In this document: positions 32,687-37,125 of the stretch, piece by piece
Layout of the letters: each line of letters begins with the position of its first letter
How positions within the stretch are numbered: position 1 is the first letter of the stretch
From: Gynuella sp.
Lineage (GTDB): Bacteria; Pseudomonadota; Gammaproteobacteria; Pseudomonadales; Natronospirillaceae
Length of the DNA: 37,125 nt
Assembly (NCBI GenBank): GCA_028282465.1
Contig: JANQHX010000094.1
Coordinates: 70,265 to 107,389 of the forward strand
Direction of reading: 5' to 3'
The notes under the pieces: generated by a model
Seen by the model: only the letters and a program-made list of their open reading frames with translations
Told to the model about the DNA's origin: nothing
Databases searched by the model: none
Made by a program: the position numbers and the translations under genes

Positions 32687-33316
32687 GTGCCAGAAATACT
32701 GGAATCCCCAGAAAAATATATGTTCAACGCCTATGGCATATGGCTGTTAGACAACAAACACCGTTTTGTTAAGCAAATTAAAAAAAATGTTTCCCCAAGC
32801 GCCCATGGGGATAAGCATTGGGACTCCAGCTATTTATTAATGGATTACCTCGAAGACGAAAAGGTAAAAAAAGGTACTCGAGTGTTAGACGTGGGTTGCG
32901 GCTGGGGGCCCAGTGCAATCTATTTAGCCAACAGAGGCTGCAAGGTAACCGGGTTGGATTTAGACGAAGATGTGTTTAGTTTTTTAGAAGTTCAGTCCGT
33001 TCTAAACAGCGTGAATATCACCAAACGGGTTGGCGCCATGGCGGATATGAAGAAAAAAGATCTGGAACAATTCGACCTTATTGTCGGTGGCGATATTTGT
33101 TTCTGGGATGAGCTGGTAGACGAATGGTTTAAAATGCTCAAAAGGGCAGCCTCCGCAGGTGTAAAAAGGGTAGTAATGGGCGACCCAGGGCGGAGTACGT
33201 TTTTAGAGCTAGCAGATAAATGCGAACTCAAGTGGCCTACTTCGATGCTGCCTTGGTATTCACACCAACCAAAACGGTTTGAGGGTTATGTACTGGATGT
33301 TCAGCTCAACGAATAG
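32687..33316 (+). CDS. Class I SAM-dependent methyltransferase
   Basis: This is a 209-residue cytoplasmic protein. The SAM-binding motif I is VLDVGCGWGPSA at 66-77. The acidic end of strand 2 is GLDLDED, and motif IV-like FDLIVGGDICFWDEL follows. The FDLIxxGDxxxW pattern resembles small protein- or nicotinamide-methyltransferase-like enzymes (the ETFB/METTL20 group), but the substrate is unknown. The start is GTG 32687, supported by AAGGAA eight bases upstream; ATG 32720 inside the frame is a weaker option. It is divergent from the cyclic-nucleotide-binding gene and convergent with pspF, with a hairpin between. Confidence 0.82.
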   Translation: MPEILESPEKYMFNAYGIWLLDNKHRFVKQIKKNVSPSAHGDKHWDSSYLLMDYLEDEKVKKGTRVLDVGCGWGPSAIYLANRGCKVTGLDLDEDVFSFLEVQSVLNSVNITKRVGAMADMKKKDLEQFDLIVGGDICFWDELVDEWFKMLKRAASAGVKRVVMGDPGRSTFLELADKCELKWPTSMLPWYSHQPKRFEGYVLDVQLNE

Positions 33317-33344
33317 CTATCAAACAACAAAAATTATTATTAGG

Positions 33345-33375
33345 TTGGCAGGTCAAAAGCTTAGCAGCCTGCCAA
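33345..33375 (-). terminator. Probable terminator of pspF
   Basis: TTGGCAGG and CCTGCCAA form an 8-bp stem with a 15-base loop directly after the pspF stop. On the minus strand it is followed within ten bases by an A/T-rich stretch ending TTTTTG. It could also slow the convergent methyltransferase transcript. Confidence 0.6.
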
Positions 33376-34377
33376 TCAATCAAGCTTCACCTGAGGATAT
33401 TTTTTTATCAGTCCCCTTAACTGATCGTAACTCATTTCCAAATACTCAGCCGCCTTAGTCTGGTTAAACTGGCAGGCCTTGAGGGCATCTCGAAGTAATT
33501 TAATCTCAAGCTCTTGAACTTGCTGTTTGAAATTTAATGGATGGTTTGCCACAGACTCATCTTCAGTGGCTGACTTAGGAGACACTGTCTTCTGACTTTT
33601 TTGCCAGGGATTTTCAAATGGGTCAATAAACACTTGAGTAATCGCCTGATCTTCAATCCCCCATCGAAACACAGAACGCTCGACCACATTTTTAAGCTCT
33701 CGAATATTACCAGGCCATTGGTAACTCTTGAGCTCCTCTAGAGCGGACTCTGCAAAACCTGGAAATAGATCCCACCCTAATTCATGACTCATACGCATAC
33801 CGAAAAACTCCACCAACTCCTCGATATCATCCTGTCGCTCCCGCAAAGGCGGCACATGCACAACATCAAATGCCAAACGATCTAACAAGTCCTCCCTGAA
33901 TTTACCTTGCTCAACCTGCTGCTTTAAATCTGCGTTGGTAGCCGCCACAATTCGAACATCGACCTTAAGGGTTTTTTGCCCCCCTAACCTTTCAAACTCG
34001 CCGTACTCAATAAGCCTTAATAGCTTCTCTTGCAAACCCAATGACATGGTACCTAGCTCATCCAAAAACAAAGTGCCACCATCCGCTCTTTCGAATCGAC
34101 CATGATGCACTCGGTTTGCGCCGGTAAAAGCACCGGGCTCATGACCAAACAATTCACTCTCTAAAAGCTGCTCACTGATTGCCGCACAGTTAACTTTTAG
34201 AAAAGCTTGATCCCAACGTTGAGATAAAAAGTGCAAACGCTCGGCGATAAGCTCTTTACCTGATCCTCGCTCTCCGAGTATCAGAACAGGCCTTTGTATG
34301 CCTCCCAATGCTGATACCTGATCAAGCACTTCACTGAGGGTTTGCGACCCCCCAATCATTCGTTGTGGCTCTGACAT
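33376..34377 (-). CDS. pspF: PspF, sigma54-dependent activator of the psp operon
   Basis: This is a 333-residue enhancer-binding protein with an AAA+ domain from its N terminus and no receiver or other sensory domain, which is typical of PspF. Walker A is GERGSGKE at 35-42, the sigma54-contacting loop GAFTGA is at 82-87 and Walker B is LFLDEL at 103-108. A Fis-type helix-turn-helix closes the protein (LKACQFNQTKAAEYLEMSYD). The frame extends to TTG 34392, but ATG 34377 has GGTGAG seven bases upstream and gives MSEPQRMIGG, close to known PspF starts. PspF is normally held inactive by PspA and activates psp transcription under envelope stress. Here it is divergent from the psp genes, as in enterobacteria. 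Confidence 0.95.
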   Translation of the reverse strand: MSEPQRMIGGSQTLSEVLDQVSALGGIQRPVLILGERGSGKELIAERLHFLSQRWDQAFLKVNCAAISEQLLESELFGHEPGAFTGANRVHHGRFERADGGTLFLDELGTMSLGLQEKLLRLIEYGEFERLGGQKTLKVDVRIVAATNADLKQQVEQGKFREDLLDRLAFDVVHVPPLRERQDDIEELVEFFGMRMSHELGWDLFPGFAESALEELKSYQWPGNIRELKNVVERSVFRWGIEDQAITQVFIDPFENPWQKSQKTVSPKSATEDESVANHPLNFKQQVQELEIKLLRDALKACQFNQTKAAEYLEMSYDQLRGLIKKYPQVKLD

Positions 34378-34500
34378 GGCATTTCTCACCAATAAAAGTT
34401 GGCTTATATCACCATATTATAGTTTAAATAACCACTATACCTTCTCACCACAACCCACTCAGAGAACAAAAAGCCATTTAAATCAATAAGTTAGGCAAAG

Positions 34501-34516
34501 TGGCATGGCTCCTGAT
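34501..34516 (+). promoter_or_regulatory. Candidate sigma54 promoter for the psp operon
   Basis: TGGCAT with a downstream TGAT at the spacing expected for -24/-12 elements lies 37 bp before the first psp ATG. The -24 half is good. The -12 half has G but not the usual GC, so the match is imperfect. Position next to pspF and the 160-bp gap support it. Confidence 0.45.
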
Positions 34517-34552
34517 ATGTATTCAGTAACCCATAAGCTAAGGATGTGGCAA

Positions 34553-34717
34553 ATGACTAATTTTCAAAAACGCATGGTGTTGATGATACCCCTGATGGCA
34601 ATAGGCTTATTACTGGCTTGGTTATCAGCGCCGGCACTGAGCCTGGCAACCCTCGCCATGGTTGGTGGTGTTTTTGAAGTAGTGAGCTTTTGCCAACGTT
34701 GCTTAACCCAAATTTAA
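34553..34717 (+). CDS. Small hydrophobic protein, first gene of the psp operon
   Basis: The product is 54 residues with two adjacent hydrophobic stretches (about 8-26, MVLMIPLMAIGLLLAWLSA, and 28-46), so it is probably a membrane hairpin. It ends CQRCLTQI, with a Cys-x2-Cys pair near the end. The longer frame from ATG 34505 lies over the candidate promoter. ATG 34553 has AAGGA eight bases upstream and is preferred. It lies 23 bp before pspA in the same direction. I do not recognise it as PspG or PspD. Its place in the operon suggests a role with PspA at the inner membrane, which is inference. Confidence 0.65.
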   Translation: MTNFQKRMVLMIPLMAIGLLLAWLSAPALSLATLAMVGGVFEVVSFCQRCLTQI

Positions 34718-34740
34718 TTCCCTAAGGAGGAAACAGTAGC

Positions 34741-35409
34741 ATGGGTATTTTTTCGAGAATGGCCGACATCATTAATTCCAATATCAATTCGTTGTTGGAC
34801 AAGGCTGAGGACCCACAGAAACTTATTCGACTAATTATTCAGGAAATGGAAGAAACTCTGGTGGAAGTGCGCAGCAGCTCAGCCCGAGTCATTGCAGACA
34901 AAAAGACGGCTAATCGTCATCTGGAGCGCATCGCTCAGGAAGCGTCTGAATGGGAAGCCAAAGCTGAATTGGCTATTTCCAAAGGTCGTGAAGATCTAGC
35001 AAGAGCGGCGCTGGCAGAAAAACGCAGCTGCGAAGAAGAAGCCGCAGTTGTTGAAAAAGAGTTGAATGCCTTACAGGATCACCTGGATACGCTGGCAGAA
35101 GAAATCAGCCAGCTTCAAAGCAAGCTAAATGATGCCAAAGCCAAACAAAAGGCAATGGTTATGAAGGCGAAAACAGTTGAAAGCCGCATGAAGGTCAAGA
35201 TGCAGTTTCAGAAAGACAGCTTAAACAAAGCTTTTGATAAGTTTGAACACTTTGAACGCAAAATGGACAACCTGGAAAGTGAGCTTGAAGCCATGGATCT
35301 AGGCAACAACACTGACCTTGCATCAGAAATTAACGCGCTGGCTGAAGACGACTTGATCAACGATGAGCTTGAAAAGCTAAAAAAGAAAGTCGCAGACAAA
35401 CAGCAATAA
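34741..35409 (+). CDS. pspA: Phage shock protein A
   Basis: This is a 222-residue, almost entirely helical protein of the PspA/IM30 (ESCRT-III-like) family. The N-terminal amphipathic segment MGIFSRMADIINSNINSLLD and the following EDPQKLIRLIIQEMEETL are family hallmarks. Long coiled coils then run to about residue 190. PspA binds and stabilises stressed inner membrane and restrains PspF. The start has a strong AAGGAGG ten bases upstream, the best ribosome-binding site in the operon, which suits a high-level product. A hairpin lies between it and pspB. Confidence 0.97.
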   Translation: MGIFSRMADIINSNINSLLDKAEDPQKLIRLIIQEMEETLVEVRSSSARVIADKKTANRHLERIAQEASEWEAKAELAISKGREDLARAALAEKRSCEEEAAVVEKELNALQDHLDTLAEEISQLQSKLNDAKAKQKAMVMKAKTVESRMKVKMQFQKDSLNKAFDKFEHFERKMDNLESELEAMDLGNNTDLASEINALAEDDLINDELEKLKKKVADKQQ

Positions 35410-35422
35410 TTGAAAAGTAACT

Positions 35423-35454
35423 GCTGAGGTTTAAGGTATACCCTTCACCTCAGC
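35423..35454 (+). promoter_or_regulatory. Hairpin between pspA and pspB
   Basis: GCTGAGGT at 35423-35430 pairs perfectly with ACCTCAGC at 35447-35454, and AAGG with CCTT can extend the stem inside. There is no T run after it, so it is not a classical terminator. It may stabilise or process the transcript and raise PspA relative to PspB and PspC. Confidence 0.5.
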
Positions 35455-35469
35455 CATAAGGAACAGGTA

Positions 35470-35712
35470 ATGGAAATGTCTACATTCTTCTTTGTCCCCA
35501 CCATCATTTTTTTAACCGTGGTGGCGCCTCTTTGGATATTGATGCACTACCGCAGTATTAATAAGTCCAGAGAAGGACTTAAAGAAGAAGAACGAGAAAC
35601 TATTGAAGAGATGTTGAACACCATAGACAAACTGGTCGACAGAATCGACGCACTAGAGCGCATTTTGGATCAAGACCTGCCTCAATGGCGAAAAAATAAT
35701 CGAACACAATAG
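35470..35712 (+). CDS. pspB: Phage shock protein B
   Basis: This is an 80-residue inner-membrane protein. One transmembrane helix (about 6-26, FFFVPTIIFLTVVAPLWILM) is followed by a cytoplasmic amphipathic coil (EEERETIEEMLNTIDKLVDR, then IDALERILDQDLPQW), the normal PspB layout. PspB works with PspC to pass envelope stress to PspA and PspF. ATG 35470 has AAGGA about ten bases upstream; the second Met at codon 3 is an alternative. It is followed by pspC after 34 bp. Confidence 0.93.
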   Translation: MEMSTFFFVPTIIFLTVVAPLWILMHYRSINKSREGLKEEERETIEEMLNTIDKLVDRIDALERILDQDLPQWRKNNRTQ

Positions 35713-35746
35713 TTAACCAATGGACAGGAATTGAGAGGATTTTTAA

Positions 35747-36253
35747 ATGAGATGCTGTGGTAGTAACAGATTTGAAAAAAAGAGACATGCTAGTAGAGAC
35801 AGATTTAAAAGCGGATTTTCGAGACGTAAAACCAATGGTTGGGGACTTAACCTATACCGTGATGGCAAAAACCGGAGAATAGCCGGGGTATGTGCTGGTA
35901 TTGCTAAGCACTTTGATATCGAGCCCTGGGTAGTTCGGGTCATTTTTTTCGCCGGGCTCATATTCTTTGGTGGGTTAGCTTTTTTCACTTATATTGCTGG
36001 CTGGATATTGATGGCTAAAGACAGCAATAGTGAACATGAAGTTCATATTTCGATGGAATACAACGAAGAGCGTCATGAGTATCAACCCAAAAAAATGTTC
36101 AAGTATAGCTCCAGCGCAAGCTCTAGATTGAGAGCTGCAAAAGAAAGATTGAATCGTGCCCTGAGACGTGTTGAAACCATGGAAAGCTACGTCACATCCA
36201 AGCAGTATGAGTTGGAAAAAGAATTTTCGCGGATGAATAAATCTGCCGACTAA
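35747..36253 (+). CDS. pspC: Phage shock protein C
   Basis: The protein has 168 residues. A basic N-terminal stretch of about 38 residues (rich in Arg, Lys and Ser) precedes the PspC domain, with LYRDGKNRRIAGVCAGIAKH and FDIEPWVVRV. Hydrophobic segments lie at about 62-88 (VIFFAGLIFFGGLAFFTYIAG). The C-terminal 60 residues form a probable coiled coil (LRAAKERLNRALRRVETMES), which is also usual for PspC. ATG 35747 has GAGAGGA upstream at good spacing. PspC is an inner-membrane sensor that, with PspB, relieves PspA inhibition of PspF. The basic head appears longer than in E. coli PspC. Confidence 0.93.
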   Translation: MRCCGSNRFEKKRHASRDRFKSGFSRRKTNGWGLNLYRDGKNRRIAGVCAGIAKHFDIEPWVVRVIFFAGLIFFGGLAFFTYIAGWILMAKDSNSEHEVHISMEYNEERHEYQPKKMFKYSSSASSRLRAAKERLNRALRRVETMESYVTSKQYELEKEFSRMNKSAD

Positions 36254-36306
36254 CCTCTAATTCGCTTTAAAACAAATTTTTATCTGATTACTTGGAGGGC
36301 ATAGTT

Positions 36307-36930
36307 ATGCCTGAAAAAAGAGAAAAAGGAATTTATAACTGGCTTGTTTTAATTGCATTTTATAGCTGTTTATTTCTATTAATGAACAGCAACACTATTC
36401 AAACCAGCATTCGCACCGAACAACTCATGATCGGGTTTTGGAGTGATACGGCTTGGGTAAATTATTGGTACAGCTTGGTATTAACCACCGCCTTTATTGG
36501 ACCCTTATGGTTATTCAAAGCTAGTATTTTTAATTCAGCACTGACAGGAATATACAAGGCACTAAGCTCAGTCACCGCAGTAGGCTTGATCGTTTACTGC
36601 TGGTTTATGCCAGAGTTATTGGCTACCTGGGCATGGTTAACCTTCGCCAGCTTATGGATTGCCGCATTGCTAATCGCGCTGGTATCGGAACAGAAGCTGT
36701 CTGACAACTTATTAACCAGCATCAACTGGTTTTTAACGCTTGTGCCATCCGCCATGTTTTTTGGAAGATTCTTGTCCGGCTGGTTTATTGAACAAGCTTG
36801 GTTTGAACCGCAACTCTGCCTCCAGCTAGGCAGTTTAGCAGCCTTGGTTTTGTTAGTAACAACCTGCTTAATATATGGAGTAAGGGCAAAAAAAACCTCA
36901 ATTCACAAGGTTCTCGTTCAAACAACTTAA
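36307..36930 (+). CDS. Multi-spanning membrane protein at the end of the psp operon
   Basis: This is a 207-residue protein with about six hydrophobic segments (near 10-28, 45-70, 75-98, 102-125, 133-157 and 165-188) and short loops. It has no motif or family I recognise. A TTG at 36292 extends the frame, but ATG 36307 has GGAGG eight bases upstream and is preferred. It follows pspC by 53 bp in the same direction with no terminator between, so co-transcription with the psp genes is likely. It is not part of the E. coli psp operon. Its last seven codons and stop lie in the left arm of the large inverted repeat, so the 3' end of the gene may have been created or altered by that repeat. Confidence 0.72.
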   Translation: MPEKREKGIYNWLVLIAFYSCLFLLMNSNTIQTSIRTEQLMIGFWSDTAWVNYWYSLVLTTAFIGPLWLFKASIFNSALTGIYKALSSVTAVGLIVYCWFMPELLATWAWLTFASLWIAALLIALVSEQKLSDNLLTSINWFLTLVPSAMFFGRFLSGWFIEQAWFEPQLCLQLGSLAALVLLVTTCLIYGVRAKKTSIHKVLVQTT

Positions 36931-37125
36931 AAAGGCTAGGGCCTGTTCACACTAATTTTTTCACGCTGCCGTCGGCTATTTTTTGAGACAAACAAGGCGC
37001 GGCGAGTGTGGTGTAACCTGTTACATAAACGAGCTGCAACGCAATTTGGGCGAAAAATAGCCGACGGCAGCGTGGAAAAATTAGTGTGAACAGGCCCTAG
37101 CCTTTTTAAGTTGTTTGAACGAGAA
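36911..37125. repeat. Large inverted repeat with 73-bp arms (MITE-like element or terminal palindrome)
   Basis: The left arm 36911-36983 and right arm 37053-37125 are reverse complements with one mismatch (36961 against 37075). A 69-bp spacer contains ACAAGGCGCGGCGAGTGTGG and AACGAGCTGCAACGC. The inner part, from CTAGGGCCTGTTCACACTAA inwards, resembles intergenic repeats seen in gammaproteobacteria, as I recall them. The outer 29 bp, including AAAAAGGCTAG and CTAGCCTTTTT, can also act as a two-way terminator. The right arm stops at the window end, so its true extent is unknown. Confidence 0.85.

Noticed and set aside
32683-32689. Mirror-image GTG starts three bases apart for two divergent genes
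   Set aside because: Only the plus-strand GTG has a Shine-Dalgarno. The minus-strand gene more likely starts further in, so the symmetry is probably chance.
1-37125. CRISPR array, tRNA, rRNA, insertion sequence or prophage genes
   Set aside because: No regularly spaced direct repeats, no tRNA-like cloverleaf and no transposase, integrase or phage structural protein was seen on reading the window.

Overview
The window reads as a chromosomal segment of a free-living, probably marine or aquatic gammaproteobacterium. The evidence is the gene set: a UvrD helicase with a LexA-type SOS box, a sigma54-linked psp (phage shock) locus, an Lrp/AsnC regulator divergent from alanine dehydrogenase, a PA3496-like small protein, large GacS/BarA-style hybrid kinases and c-di-GMP proteins. 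A GH43 xylosidase points to use of plant or algal polysaccharide. No phage, plasmid, CRISPR, tRNA or rRNA signature was seen. The genus cannot be fixed from the sequence alone.

Region 1 (1-15219) is a dense signalling island. It opens with the 3' end of a CheR-type methyltransferase. Four tightly overlapping minus-strand genes follow (4569-5255, 2983-4572, 1818-3005, 223-1821, in transcription order): a cysteine-motif protein, a soluble GAF-like histidine kinase, a receiver-kinase fusion and a membrane histidine kinase. Divergent from them across about 50 bp is an overlapping plus-strand operon (5308-8439): receiver-PAS, a 93-residue single-domain protein, an HDOD protein and a receiver protein with an eroded HD-GYP domain. 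Convergent to that is a minus-strand operon (15186 to 8450): a BarA-like hybrid kinase with HPt, a receiver-GGDEF cyclase and a receiver protein with an unrecognised output. This is the best candidate for an undescribed system. It has several kinases, several receivers and c-di-GMP-type outputs, and one output has lost its catalytic residues.

Region 2 (15346-23363) is metabolic and envelope related: succinate-semialdehyde dehydrogenase-like GabD, alanine dehydrogenase with a strong terminator, its probable Lrp-family regulator, two exported beta-barrel-like proteins, PepD dipeptidase, a DUF3047 periplasmic protein and GalE.

Region 3 (23476-32100) holds a PA3496-like small protein with a long, hairpin-rich upstream region, a membrane GGDEF-EAL protein, UvrD, a GH43 beta-xylosidase and an AI-2E-family permease. 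The permease is translationally coupled to the cyclic-nucleotide-binding protein that precedes it.

Region 4 (32687-37125) holds a small methyltransferase, then PspF divergent from a psp operon: a 54-residue membrane peptide, PspA, PspB, PspC and a multi-spanning membrane protein. A near-perfect 73-bp-arm inverted repeat ends exactly at the window edge and includes the last codons of the final gene. Several starts were moved from the longest reading frame to an internal ATG because a Shine-Dalgarno sequence, or a terminator hairpin overlapping the longer start, favours the shorter form.
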